A DNA stretch of 64,000 nt. Origin: Sesamum alatum (Eukaryota > Streptophyta > Magnoliopsida > Lamiales > Pedaliaceae). The notes beneath the pieces are model-generated. The model was not told the origin of the DNA, made no database searches, and worked only from the letters and a program-made list of their open reading frames with translations. The stretch covers positions 25,262,046 through 25,326,045 of the forward strand of contig JACGWO010000007.1 of assembly GCA_034509735.1 (NCBI GenBank). Reading direction: 5' to 3'. A program made the position numbers and the translations under genes. Positions 46,554 through 57,993 of the stretch are shown one piece after another; within the stretch, counting starts at the first letter, position 1, and the number at the start of each line of letters is the position of its first letter.

Positions 46554-48023
46554 TTGTAGACCCGCCGAAAGGGGTTAAGCCAGTTGGCTGTAAATGGGTC
46601 TATAACCGCAAACTTGGCATTGATGGGGAGGTCACAACCTTCAAGGCTAGGCTAGTAGCAAAAGGGCACACTCAATGACCCGGGGTCGATTTTGAGGACA
46701 CCTACTCGCCAGTAGCCATGGCTAAGTCCATTCGGATCCTACTTGCCATAGCAGCATGGTATGACTATGAGATATGGCAGATGGACGTGAAAACGGCCTT
46801 CCTCAATGGTTTCATTGAGGAAGAGATCTACATGGATCAGCCGGAGGGTTTCATGGTCGCCGGAGAATAACAGAAAGTCTATCGTCTCCAAAAGTCCATC
46901 TATGGCCTCAAACAAGCATCCCGAAGTTGGAACATTCGCTTTGACGAAGTCATACGGGGTTATTATTTCATCAAAAACGAATGCGACCCTTGTGTATATA
47001 AGAAGGTCAGTGGGAGCTCTATAGTGTTCCTAGTGCTTTATGTGGATGACATTCTGCTCATAGGAAATGACGTGGGAATGTTGGGTGACACAAAGCATGG
47101 TCATCAACTCAGTTTTCCATCAAGGATTTGAGTGAAGCCTCCTACATTCTTGGCATCCAGATTGTCAGGGACAGATCTAAAAGAATGTTAGGACTAACCC
47201 AAAACTCGTATGTGGAGAAAGTCCTGAAAAGGTTTCGGATGGACAACTCCAAATAAGGATTCCTTCCCATTAGGCATGGGATCAAGTTGTCCAAGAAACA
47301 GTCTCCGCAGACTGATGAGGAACTTGAAAAGATGAAAATCGTTCCCTATGCTTCTGTCGTAGGAAGCATCCAATATGCGGTCTACTGCACTAGACCTGAC
47401 ATTGCTTACGCCTTAAGCGTAACGAGCAGATATCAGTCCTGTGCAGGAGAGGCACATTGGAATGCGGTCAGAGCATCCTTAAGTACCTAAGGAGGACTAA
47501 GGAAATGTTCCTAGTCTATGGTTATGGAGAACTGATCCTGGAAGGCTTTAGCGATGCTAGCTTCTAGGCAGATGACGATGATGCCAAGTCTCAATCAGGC
47601 TATGTATTCAGGCTCAATGGAGGAGTGGTAGCATGGAAAAGTTCCAAGCAAGCAACCACTGCCGATTCAACCACTGAGGCCGAATACATAGCAGCTTCAG
47701 AAGCTGCCAAAGAAGCGGTTTGGATGAGAAACTACATCCAAGAGTTGCGTGTGGTGCCTAGCATCGCCGAGCCCGTTGTCATCTTTTGTGATAACAACGG
47801 AGCTATAGCGCAAGTAAAGGAACCGAGATCTCATCACCGATCTAAACACATTCTTAGACGCTACCACCTTCTAGGAGAAATGGTCAGAAGAGGTGACGTT
47901 CGGATGGACCGAGTCAACTCAGCAGACAACACAGCAGATCCGCTGACAAAGCCTATGTCGCAGAGCGCTGATACGCAACATCTTGAGAAGATGGGGATTA
48001 GGCATATGGGTGATTGGCTTTAA
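46554..48023 (+). pseudogene. copia F reverse transcriptase and RNase H (broken)
   Basis: It resumes in the RT at LVDPPKGVKPVGCKWVY and carries YSPVAMAKSIRILLAIAAWYDYEIWQ, QMDVKTAFLNG, IYGLKQASRSWN and the catalytic LYVDDILLIGND (near 47035-47070). Stops occur at 46676 (TGA), 46867 (TAA) and after a 1-base loss near 47092. RNase H frames 47287-47490 (ASVVGSIQYAVYCTRPDIAYAL) and 47625-48023 (SSKQATTADSTTEAEYIAASEA, FCDNNGAIAQVKEPRSHHRSKH, DPLTKPMSQ) complete the gene. The polypurine tract AAGTGGGAGAT follows. Confidence 0.9.
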
Positions 48024-48039
48024 AGGTCAAGTGGGAGAT

Positions 48040-50026
48040 TGTTAGAATAGGTGACCATGTAGCCAATCTTAGTAGGCGAATTGTAACCTATGCGGAAGAA
48101 TTTCGAAGTTTTTTTGATAAAACATTGATGAATAAGAAAGTAAAATTCATTTGGCGCATACTTTGTCTGTGTTCATTTTGTCTGTTTTATAACTGTTCGC
48201 TACAGAAACAAAGCCCATAGACTGAAATCACATTTCGGGGACTGGGACTACGCTTGGAGGTAGGTCCATGAAATCAATTCCGCCGAATCAGTCTAGAAAT
48301 CTCCAAGTCAAGGAATCTCGAAAATGGGTACCGAGATTCCACTTGAGACTTGCACTAAGCATCTGATGTCGTGTTTCATTGACGGGTGACGAGGGTCGTC
48401 TAAGCAGTGTTAGTGGGTCACCATGCTGGGGAGCAGCTGACTGAGGTGACTCGCAGGAACCGTCTTACGGAGGACCTTGAGTAGGGTCGGCTAGGTGTGA
48501 CGTGAGTTCCCGGTTCCAATGGTACAGGTCAAGTCCTTTAACTTGAGTAATTGCTGAGTTTACCTGTACATCGAGACTGTATCTTAGGTATGGGGTGAGA
48601 TTGCCAAAATGCACTTGAGTAGTCATAAGCCATATCTAGTGCAGCCACGGTGTACAACGTGACAGTAATTTTCAAGAAAGGATCTGTCTCCTGTCAAAAG
48701 GTATTGACAATTGTGTCTCACAATACTCTGTGGCTTGTCCCTAAAATCTGTGGCCACAGTAACTGAACAGAAGGGAAGGTTTCCCTGCGGCGTTTAGTAA
48801 AGGACAGACCGACACTTAGGTCCAAAATGGGTACCTACAAATCTGTGCCCTAGACACTAAGTGGTGAGACCGTAGACGGAAGGATAGATGTACTGTAGAG
48901 CCTAAATGTTCATCCCCACGCATATTCACCTAGTCTCTAGTGCCATAGACCGTTGCTAGACGGTCACCCATGGTGACGGGCGGATTCTAGGAATCCAGCC
49001 AAGTTTAGCTGAATGTGAACCTAAAGAGTCACACACAATCCGCACACACGACGTATTTAATTTGGAATTAAATATTTGGAGAGAACTGGAGCGATTAAAT
49101 TAGATTTAATCGGGTCCTTCTTTTTCTTAGGAAGAAATTAATTCCTTTTATTAGATTAAAGGAATTTATCTAATAAATTAGATTTATTAAAAATTAATTT
49201 AATGAGTTTGGAATAAATATTTATATTTGATATATTTATTTATTTATTACCTTTAGGATTATTTAAATGAGATTTAAATATTCCATTAAATTAATCAATG
49301 GTTGAGATCAAAGAGGGGAATCAATGGCTAGGATTGGTTTGACCAAGAAGCTAGATGTTGACTAGGATTTGACTAGGTCAAATCCTATTCAAGGAGGAGT
49401 CTTCAAAGAGTAGGAATTAGAAGAGGAATAGGATTCCTCCTCTATAAATACTCTTAGGTGTTCTCTTTAGAAGAGATGATGAAATTCTAAAGACACACAC
49501 ACACACCACCGCCGACTCACTCCCTCTCTCTCGGCCACTCCCTCTCTTCTTTCCTCTATGTTCTTTTGTGTTATGCAATTGAACACTAGGAGGTTTGATC
49601 TCGTTTATTAAATAGCGTTTGATCAATCCGTCCTCTCCAAATATCACATACACTTGTTCTTTCGCTAGCACGAGGAGCAAGATACGTGGGCGGATTGCGT
49701 GTACGAATTAGAGGGTCTCAAAGTCGAGATCTTGAGCAAAACGGGGAACAACGCGAGTACCAGCTCGAAGACGAAAATGACAATCGGTAGATTTCCGATT
49801 TATGTTTTCGCCCCTTTTCTTTTAAACCCTATGGCCTCCATGAAACTTTTGTATGCTTTTATTATTCATGAGATACACCGAATGCCCGGGAGATTCAAGG
49901 GAACACCCTTGAATGTGTTTATTTTATATCGTTTATGCATGTTTAAATTCTTGCAATTTTAATTATACCGCGCTTCCGCATTCGCGCTACTCCCGGGCCG
50001 ATCCTCACGCCTTTGCTAGGCTTTCA
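48040..50026 (+). repeat. 3' LTR of copia F (1,987 bp), complete
   Basis: It starts TGTTAGAATAGGTGACCATGTAGCC and ends TTTGCTAGGCTTTCA. It is the only complete family 2 LTR here and therefore the reference for the truncated LTRs of B, F and G. A TATAAATA box lies at 49443-49450, followed by a CA-repeat and CTCTCTCTC sequence. The family-shared block lies at about 48920-49040. Confidence 0.93.
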
Positions 50027-50031
50027 TGGCC

Positions 50032-50868
50032 TTAGTCTAGGGTATGGAATTGGGTGTGGGTTCCATCCTTGACTAGGCGTCTATGCTTAATGCTCGAGAC
50101 TACGCATGCCTCATTGCATCGACACAGGAAACTATTTCCTGTTCGACCAACCACTGTCCAACCACTGTGCACACATGTTTAAACAACATGAACGTGTCTT
50201 CGAGTGCATAGGAGATACCTCTGTCACAGGGGATGGATCCTCTTCTTGGAACCCACCGTCCTCGCTACACATTCTGACTACACTGGATAAGGATTATAAT
50301 GATCATCTTACAGAATGATCACCTCTTGCCAGTGATTGCCATGGTTCCTCAAGTCTGAGGACTAATCCCGTACTATCGGAACCGGGGAAATCCAATCATA
50401 CCAACCAAGCCTCCAAGGCTTCCATATGATGATCCCCAAGAGTCAGTCCAGTCGGCTCGACCTCAATCTACCAACCCATCAAGATCGTGTAGGCGTCCCA
50501 CGCCTGTCGCCGATGAAACATGACACTCATCCAATGAACACGACTCTTGACGCAAGTCTCTATAGGACTCTCGATGCCCTGTCTCAAGGTCCTCGACTTG
50601 GAAGATTTCAGACCTAACTCTTAATCAGTTGGTTTCATGACCACCATCCAATGCGTGATCAACTGCATCAGTTGTTAATCGTGGTCTGTGGGCTTTGTTG
50701 CGATATATGTAAAATACCATTTTAGCATATGGAAAATGAGCGCAATAAAGAGAATACCAAAGGTAACGAACACTCATTTTATTCATTACATAATATTACA
50801 TTACATCAAGTTGTAAAATAGGTTACAAAATGCCAAACTTATTGGCTATCTGGTCACCAATTCTAACA
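50032..50868 (-). repeat. 5' LTR of copia E, outer part
   Basis: It continues the LTR interrupted at 23056: TTAGTCTAGGGTATGGAATTG here matches 14984 onward in the 3' LTR of E. The outer terminus on the plus strand is CCAATTCTAACA at 50868. The following GAGGA is the target-site copy that restores D. Confidence 0.92.
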
Positions 50869-53800
50869 GAGGAATCCTTTGAGGCACACAACATAGCTAG
50901 CACACTGACACATGCTACTGAAAGAATTTTAGCTACTAAGTCTTTAGATATAAATGTGTGGCACAGAAGACTTGGCTATACATCTCCAATTGTACTCACT
51001 CACCTACATTTTCTGAATAAAGTCAAATCCCTTTTAACTTGTATGAAGTGTATCCATTAGCTAAACAACCAAGATTACCATTTCCAGATAGTTATACAAA
51101 ATCTGCAAAATGCTTTGATATTGTGCATATGGACTTGTAGGGACCCATAAAAAACCCTCTTTGTCTAACTGCTCTTTCATGTTAACGTTGGTTGACAATT
51201 ATAGTAGAAGTACCTGGACGTATCGATCTAGAGTGGCCGATTCCTGATAATAACGCATTCGATTGATTGCCTCTGATCAGAGTTCTTGAGTTAACCGTTT
51301 AGCTTCTAAACCTACCAACGATTCCACCTTTCCTCAAAGGCTAGGGTCTATGACCCTCTTTCGAATCATATTGTTCACTTGACAACCCCTTTGCCAAAGA
51401 ATAGTAAGCCGGGAGATAAGAATTCTGTGAAAGTTTCATTCAGTGGAGACTCTCCCTCAAAAGGCGTGTAAAGGGCTCGTGAAATTATTCCTCAAGCAAG
51501 GCAGTCGATAAGTCATCGAAGGGTTTGCGTGAATAATATAATGGTAAACATTATTCATTTTAAAGTGTCCCATGGTGATATAATATCTTTTCAAGAAAAT
51601 GATGATGCAATTTAAATCTCAAACACTGTCCATATTGAAAGGTTTGCACAAAATGATTCAAACAAAATTTGGCAAGAAAATTAAAACTCTTAGAAGTGAC
51701 AATGGCACAAAATTTTTAAGCCAAGAATGTCAAAAATTCATGAGTGACGAGGGTATTATACATCAGAGAACATGAACATACACCCCACAACAAAATTGAG
51801 TGGTTGAAAGGAAACATAGACACTCTAAATAGCTAGAGCACTCATGTTCTAGTCAAAGGTGCTCAGCTTGTTTTGGTCCGAGGCACTCTTGACTGCTACA
51901 TATATAATAAACAGACTACCAACACAAGTCCTCAAGTGGCAGACACCATTTGAGGTCTTTCACAAAAAGGCCCCAAACTATAGCCACATGAGAACATTTG
52001 GTACCTTATGTTTTCCTACAAATGTACACCCACATAAGACTAAATTTGATCATCGAGCTGTCAAGGGAGTTTTCCTAGGTTATGCTAGCAGACAAAAGGC
52101 TAAAATTTTTTTGACTTACACTAACATACCCTTGTGGTTTCCAGGGATGTCAAATTTCACGAGGATGTCTTTCCCTTTGTAGGAACACAACTCGATCCTG
52201 TTACATGTCCCACACATTCTCATACGGATGATAAGGAACCCATTAGCCTAAAGACATGTCCTACAGCTACTGAAATTCCAACCATTAGTGCATCTGCAGA
52301 GCCTGCACCAGTGCAGGAACAAAACTCCCTCAGTTCCATTAGACCTTAAACCAACCTTAGGAGAACCTCTAAGATCAGCAGTAAACCTGCTTGGATGCAG
52401 GATTTTTACTGCACATATTTAGATACAACATGTCCATTAATTACTGGTTTTAGCTCCTCACATGCTTGTTTACTTGCTTCCCTAACTAACTGCATGAACC
52501 ACGAAGCTTCCAACAAGCAAATAAGCATAAGGAGTGGCAGCATGCCATGCAGACCGAGTTAGATGCTCTCCATAAGAACAACACGTGGGGCATCACACCA
52601 CTTTCAAAGGGCAAAAGAGTCATCGGATGCAAGTGGATATTCAAGCTCAGACTGAAATATGATCGAACAGTGGACAAACACAAGGCACGACTGTTGGCAA
52701 AGGGGTACAACCAGGTGGAAGGCAAAGACTATGTGGACAACTTTTCCTCGGTAGCCAAGGCGGCAACAGTCAGAACATTCCTTGCTGTAGCAGCCTCCCG
52801 AAACTGACTGCTCCACCATGTAGACATCAATAATGCATTCCTCCACGGTTCCTTAGATGAGGAGATTTACATGAAACCCCATAAGGATACAAGGTCCTAG
52901 AGGCGCATGTTTGCAAATTAAAATGCTCACTGTACGGGCTAAAGCAGACATCTAGACAGTGAAACGCCGAACTCACAACCAAGATCGAAGCTTTTGCCTT
53001 CAAACAGTCTCCACATGATTATTACCTCTTCACAAAGCCTTCTCCTTTAGGTTTAGTTGCTTTACTTGTTTATGTAGATGACAATTTGATTCCTGGTAAT
53101 TGTTCACCTAGCACTAGAGAAGTCAAGACCATCCCAACAACCTCTTCACAATCAAGGATCTTGGAGAGGCAAATACTACCTCGGCTTGGAGATAGCCAGA
53201 TCTCCACAAAGGCCGGCAATCACACAGACCAAGTACATCCGAGACTTGTTTGAGGATGCTGGAGTTGCATAGTCCAAGGCAGCCACCACACCTCTACCAA
53301 GTGGTATCAAGTTCACCACTGGCGCAGGCAACGCCATTCCTAATCTAGAACGCTGTCGAAGGCTCATTGGCACAATCCTCTATTTGGGTTTCACACACCC
53401 AGATACCTCCCATGCATCTCAATAGCTCTCACAATTCATGAAGAACCATTGTAAGCAGCACTGGGATGCTGCACCCCACCTGCTACGCTACCTCAAAGGC
53501 TTACCTTCAAAGGGACTGTTTTTCCCAGCAAGAACAGACACACAACCAGTCGCTTACTGTGATACGAACTGGGCATCCTGCATCGACACTTGAAGATCCT
53601 TAACAGGATTCTGCATTTTCTTGTGGGCATCATTGATTTCCTGGAAAACAAAGTAACAGAAGGCGGTCTCTCGCTCCACTGCCGAAGCTGAGTATCGCGG
53701 CATGGGGACGACAACCTGTGAACTTGTATGGGTGTATAACCTGCTACAGGACCTGCAGGTACCGATACACACTCTCATCCCTTCCCTTTGCGATAACCAA

Positions 53801-54035
53801 GTAGCCTTGCACATAGTGGAAAACCCCGTGTTCCACGAAAGAACTAAGCATCTGGAAATAGACTGCCACCTTGTGCGGAACAAGTACAAATCAGGATTTC
53901 TGGTGCCTCAACACATTCCCTCCAAGCAACAACTGGCAGACATCTTCACCAAGCCCCTTGCTGGACCAGCATTCTTGGACATGACTTCCAAGTTAGGCTT
54001 GGTTGATTTCCACCAAGTCTATTTTGAGAGGAGAG
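50869..54035 (+). pseudogene. copia D integrase, reverse transcriptase, RNase H (broken, right part)
   Basis: It resumes with the GAG-pre-integrase segment (LDINVWHRRLGYTSP, 50949-50993). Integrase follows: FDIVHMDL, VDNYSRSTWTY, then a foreign filler at 51223-51607, then GKKIKTLRSDNGTKFLSQECQKFM and TYTPQQN with several stops. A frame 51859-52182 holds the integrase C-terminus (LFWSEALLTATYIINRLPTQVL). RT starts near 52547 (NTWGITPLSKGKRVIGCKWIFKLRLK), with VDINNAFLHGSLDEEIYM and the catalytic LLVYVDDNLIPGN near 53060. RNase H ends in 53702-54046 (PSLCDNQVALHIVENPVFHERTKHLEIDCH, ADIFTKPLAG). The purine tract AGAGGAGAG precedes the LTR. Many stops make it inactive. Confidence 0.9.
51223..51607. 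other. Filler sequence of unknown origin inside D integrase
   Basis: Copia homology stops at STWTY (about 51222) and resumes at FKSQTLSILKG (about 51608). The intervening ~385 bp does not resemble copia sequence, has more balanced base composition than its surroundings up to about 51540, shows no inverted terminal repeats and has stops in every frame. Its texture resembles plant mitochondrial spacer DNA, but that is only an impression. Boundaries are approximate. Confidence 0.5.
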
Positions 54036-54412
54036 TGTTAGAATAGCCATGAGAAATCGTATGAACAAGGCCCAACAGAAACGTCTTTGTCTCAAACACA
54101 ACTTTATAAGTGAAAGAGCGCTTTATTGAGATAGAGAGTCTGTAAATGTGAGTGCGCCTTTTATTGGCCCTTTAACACTTTACAAGTTAGGGGGGAGTTG
54201 AGCTTAGTTAGGTCTGTTGTTAATATTAGTAATTAACTAGTTAGGGTTTGTTAACTGCTTAAAGCCTTTGTATAAATAGGTTAGTACTAGCTCAGCTGAA
54301 GGTTGATTGGAATGAAATCCAGCTTTTGATTTTCGTTTACTTTTACACTGTTCATTGTCTTCCTTGTTGAGTTTTCAATGGTTGCGATAGCTTCATTTTC
54401 CACTTCCGAACA
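54036..54412 (+). repeat. 3' LTR of copia D (377 bp)
   Basis: It begins TGTTAGAATAGCC directly after the polypurine tract and ends CTTCCGAACA, with the target-site copy GTGTC at 54413-54417. A TATAAATAGG box is near 54271. Differences from 11649-12021 are visible throughout (several per 50 bp), so D is clearly older than I. Confidence 0.92.
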
Positions 54413-54417
54413 GTGTC

Positions 54418-55263
54418 GCCATAGAGTAGACGTAAAGGGGCATACAAACTATAAGCACTGCTAATTACATTTAATTGGCTAGGCAAATATGTACATATAT
54501 GATGCCGTGTGTAAACTAATTGACATATATTTGGTAATTATCAATTCTATCCATATATATGACATGTAGATATGTTTTCTGTATATGCCTAGGTATGGTT
54601 TTGGTAGGGTGTGTTACGTTTTCACCCAAAAAAATTTCATGGGAAACTCCTCCCAAACTGTTGAGACTTTGCAATTTTGGAGAACTTCCGTGTGCAAGAA
54701 TTTGCTAAACTTTCAAGGAATCTATGAAAAATTCTAAGAAATTAAGTATTTTATCATATTTGGCATAATCGAAGAATTCGTGCATTAAGATTTTGAAAAA
54801 GACAATTTGGGGAGGTTGAAGAACAATGCAAATTGTAATGAAGAATGTGTATGGGAAATTCGATGAATAATTGATAAGGGTGTTTTGTGGTGATTAGAAA
54901 TATAACAAGAATAAAAGTGTTCCATCGACTTTAATATACTTAAGAAAAAGGAAAAATTTGCAAGCAGTGCTTCTAACTTTTAATTCAACAAATATTTTTT
55001 CCCTCAAATTTTAGAAATAGAAGCAATTACTTCGAACTACTCCGAAAGTGCTTTTTTGGAGCTGGGTACTGATTTATTTTGCTGTTTTAAAAGTTGCCCC
55101 AAACACTCCTATAATCACATTTCTTAATCATTACCCCCATCCAACTTTTGCCAAATTATTTTTCAAAACTATCAATTTGAGACATATATACATATTGCCA
55201 ACTTTTCTTATCATATTTGAGAGTAATTTCTATTGATTCAAACATAGTAAGGCTAATCTTAGA
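54418..55263. other. AT-rich flank, no feature seen
   Basis: This continues the locus interrupted at 11643. I see no coding frame with recognisable motifs, no RNA gene and no clear repeat structure. Confidence 0.6.
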
Positions 55264-55653
55264 AGGTGTTTGATTGAATTTACAAGCTCTTTTCTCTCTC
55301 TCTCTATTTAATGAAAGCACTTATAAACTCTTTAAAACATCTTATAATAAGTTATTCTTTGATAATACTTACAAAAAAGGAGGTTATAAAATCTTAAAAA
55401 ATAAGATATTAGGAGCTTATAAACTCATTTGAGAAAAAGTCATAAGTTCTCAATTATTTTATTTTTTTAAAAGTTAGTTCAATTTTTTTCAACTTAATTA
55501 CAAATTTGCCATAATAAGATATTACTTATGAGTTTCACGATCTTATTTTATCCAAACACAATAAAACTTTTTTAAGATAAAACTTAACATCTTATAAAAT
55601 ATATGAACTTAAATACGATACCATTATTTAGCTTAGTCAAACATGCACCCTCT
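55264..55653. mobile_element. hAT-like MITE (about 390 bp)
   Basis: The left end AAGGTGTTTGATTGAATTTA and the reverse complement of the right end AAGAGGGTGCATGTTTGACTAA share the GGTG...TGTTTGA pattern common in plant hAT MITEs. The interior is AT-rich with repeated CTTATAA and TTATAAA motifs on both strands. The flanks TCTTAGAA and TCTTAAAT agree at 6 of 8 positions, a weak 8 bp duplication. No coding capacity. Confidence 0.5.
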
Positions 55654-55756
55654 TAAATCTTGTTCCATCTCATTTAATTAGTTACTCCGGCCTTCTCATA
55701 TCATGAAAACTCACATTTGGTGATTAGCGATAAAGAGTCTATTGATATATTAATAT

Positions 55757-56949
55757 AGACAAAAATGCAATTACCCCCCCCCCCCCCCCGCTCTCCGTTA
55801 TACAATGTGCAGAGATTCAAAAAACAATAAGAAATTCACCCCCTTGTGTTTTTAAAAAATGGTGCATAAGAAACCCTCCTAAAAGCTTCAGTGTATTACA
55901 TGTGCTCACTGCGCGATTTTTACTTGATTTTATCTATTAAAAATATTATTTCTATGTATAAAATATATTATATTAATATTTATATATAAATATTCATTTA
56001 TATATTAATATATTTTGTATATAGTATATATATATATATATTAATCATATAATTTTTTTAAAAAAAATTCACCATTCTTCTTCATTTTTCTGCCTCCGCC
56101 GCTCCTCCCCTTCCCACCGCCGATCCGCCGCCCCTAACAACCTTCACCCAACCAAATCCGTCGCCCTATCCGCCTTCCCTCGGTCGCCTCCCCCTTCCCC
56201 CTTTTCCCCCTCAACCATCGCCTCTCCCCCCTTTTCCCCAGCCCGTTCCGCCGTTGCTCCCCCTCCCCCCTTCTCGCCCTCCGCCGCGTCGTCCCCCTCC
56301 CCTCTACCTTGTCGTTCTCCCTCCCCCAACCCCAGATCCTGCGTCGCTCCCCCTCCTCCCCCTTTTTCCCCCTCCGCCGTGTCGTTCCCCTCCCCCATAC
56401 CCAAATCTCACGTCGCTCCCCCTCCCCCTTTTTTCCCTTTCGCCGCTCCTCCCCTAGATCTCGTTCCACCTGGAGCAATATACCCCTTTTGCCGCTCTTC
56501 CGCCTTCTCTCTTTCCCGTCGCCGCCGTCTTCCCCTCCACCCTTAGAAGTACATATAAATATATATATATATTTAACTTATACTTATATTTTAAAATATA
56601 TTTTAATTGTATATATAAATTATTATATATATAATTTCAACTTAAATATATATATGCAGAAATTTTAAACCATTAATTCAAATTAAGTTAAATCTGAATC
56701 GTTGATCTATTAGTCAAATCTGAACCATAGATTCAAATCAATCCAATGGCTTTAAATAAGGATATATATAATTTTAGAATTTAAATATAATAAAATAAAA
56801 AATGGGCGCCTGCACCTCACACAATCGCGTGAGAGGCCCTTTTGCTTATATTTTAAAAACACAAGGGGGTGAATTGCTTATTGTTTTTTCACAGGGAGGG
56901 GGGATTTGCACATTTTGTATAACACAAGAGGGGTAATTGCATTTTTTCC
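55757..56949. mobile_element. MULE-like non-autonomous element (1,193 bp) with 9 bp duplication
   Basis: TATTAATAT stands immediately outside both ends (55748-55756 and 56950-56958), a perfect 9 bp duplication as made by Mutator-like transposases. The ends are ~100 bp inverted repeats: AAAATGCAATTACCCC, then TTATACA, then AAAAAACAATAAG and ATTCACCCCCTTGTGTTTTT are present at the left and, as complement, at the right. Next to the left end is a run of 16 C (55774-55789). The middle holds AT-rich sequence and a pyrimidine-rich block. No transposase. Confidence 0.85.
56085..56545. repeat. Pyrimidine-rich block inside the MULE-like element
   Basis: About 460 bp almost entirely C and T on the plus strand, with interspersed CGCCG. 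Degenerate units such as CGCCGTGTCGTTCCCCTCCCCC recur several times (about 56280, 56370, 56440). It differs sharply from the AT-rich arms. It may be an expanded low-complexity tract or a captured GC-rich gene fragment; open frames here on both strands reflect composition. Confidence 0.65.
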
Positions 56950-57149
56950 TATTAATATTAAATAATTGTATTCTCTAACAATTGAAATTTTTAAATGAAA
57001 TGAGCGTTTAATTAACGTGATATCAAAGTTAATTTAAATAAGAAATTATGGGTTGAATCTCATCGCCACTCATTTATAAAAAACAAAAGAAAAAGAAAAA
57101 TCACTTGCAGAACTCACTCATAAAGGGGCATGTTAAAATATTAATATTA

Positions 57150-57993
57150 AGGGTTTGTTTGGTCCAATTGAGAGGAAAGGGGAAGTGAAAAGGGGAGGAA
57201 AAGAGTAATAGTTTTCCTTCAAGTTGTTTGGTATGATTGGAAGGAGAGTGAATCTCAAATACTTTCTCTTGTTTGGTATGCGAAAATTAGATTGATAAGA
57301 AAAAACTAATTTTTGTAATTTTACAGTTTACCCCTTTCTTTTCATTTTGTATTAAAAAATAAACAAGTTCATATCAAAGATCTAGAAATCTTAGTAATAA
57401 AACTATATATCAAATAAGAACAATAATATTTTTTATTAATAAAAATATTCATCAAAATGAATATTGTTCATTTATTCTAAACTATTCAGTTTAAATAAAA
57501 TAAAATTTACTCGGGCCGGCGGCGGGAAAAGGGAACACGATTAGGGAAAGTAATTATTCAATCAAGATAAATAGCAAATTAGCAATAAAAAAATTCTAAA
57601 AAATCGTAAATGCAAAGTATGTTTACCGGATTATTGACTTCGACGTAGTAGTTTTTCCAACGATTTAATTATCTTTCCTCTGGCGATTATGTACGGTATT
57701 ATCAGCGAGAATGAGAAAAGAATTGGAGATATATATATATATTATATATATATACATGGGCAATAGAGTAAATGAAAATAAAATATGTATTTTTATTATC
57801 TTTTTGGGCTTATACTTCCACTTTTCTGCCCAATTTCGAACAGAAACAAAATTGGACTGCAGATGAGTTTCATATACATCCAGTTTTACTTCCCCTCTAT
57901 CTCTTTCTCCAAACCAAACACTAAATTATTTTTTATACATTCACTTTTACTTCTACTTCTCCTATACTTCCACTTCCCCGACCAAACATGCTC
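57150..57993. mobile_element. Harbinger/Tourist-like element (about 844 bp)
   Basis: The left end AGGGTTTGTTTGGTCCAATTG and the reverse complement of the right end GAGCATGTTTGGTCGGGGAAG share TGTTTGGT and a following purine-rich stretch (AGGGGAAGTGAAAAG / GGGGAAGTGGAAGT). TTA flanks both ends (57147-57149 and 57994-57996), as for PIF/Harbinger elements. No transposase frame is visible; the interior is AT-rich. Confidence 0.6.

Larger units (their letters stand above)
23057..50026 (+). mobile_element. Ty1/copia retrotransposon F (family 2), interrupted by G and I
   Basis: The 5' LTR begins at 23057 (TGTTGGAATAGGTGACCATG) and the 3' LTR ends GGCTTTCA at 50026. The two LTRs are very similar over their shared part, and the flanks TTGCC/TGGCC are a 5 bp duplication with one change. 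The internal region is split: LTR end, primer site, leader, gag and integrase at 32150-36715, then RT and RNase H at 46554-48023. Between these lie element G (24428-32150) and element I (36716-46553). Confidence 0.88.
13605..50868 (-). mobile_element. Ty1/copia retrotransposon E (family 1), split by element F
   Basis: On the minus strand it runs from the 5' LTR outer end at 50868 to the 3' LTR outer end at 13605. GAGGA target-site copies lie outside both ends. The 5' LTR is interrupted between 23056 and 50032 by element F. Internal order on the minus strand is primer site (21734-21722), leader, gag, zinc knuckle, integrase, RT, RNase H and polypurine tract (15858-15845). The protease-coding segment is missing and a MITE sits in the integrase. 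Confidence 0.95.
11649..54412 (+). mobile_element. Ty1/copia retrotransposon D, split by 37 kb of nested elements
   Basis: The two ~375 bp LTRs (11649-12021 and 54036-54412) are clearly the same sequence, and both outer flanks carry GTGTC (11644-11648 and 54413-54417), the expected 5 bp target-site duplication. Gag and protease lie left of the break at 13604; integrase, RT and RNase H resume at 50869. The break itself is flanked by GAGGA on both sides (13600-13604 and 50869-50873), showing that one insertion (element E) caused it. D belongs to a different copia lineage from the long-LTR families: short LTRs and a gag_3-type N-terminus. Confidence 0.95.

Noticed and set aside
56134..56478. Gly/Glu/Arg-rich minus-strand frames and Pro/Ser-rich plus-strand frames
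   Set aside because: Both arise from the pyrimidine-rich tract; they are repetitive and have no recognisable domain.
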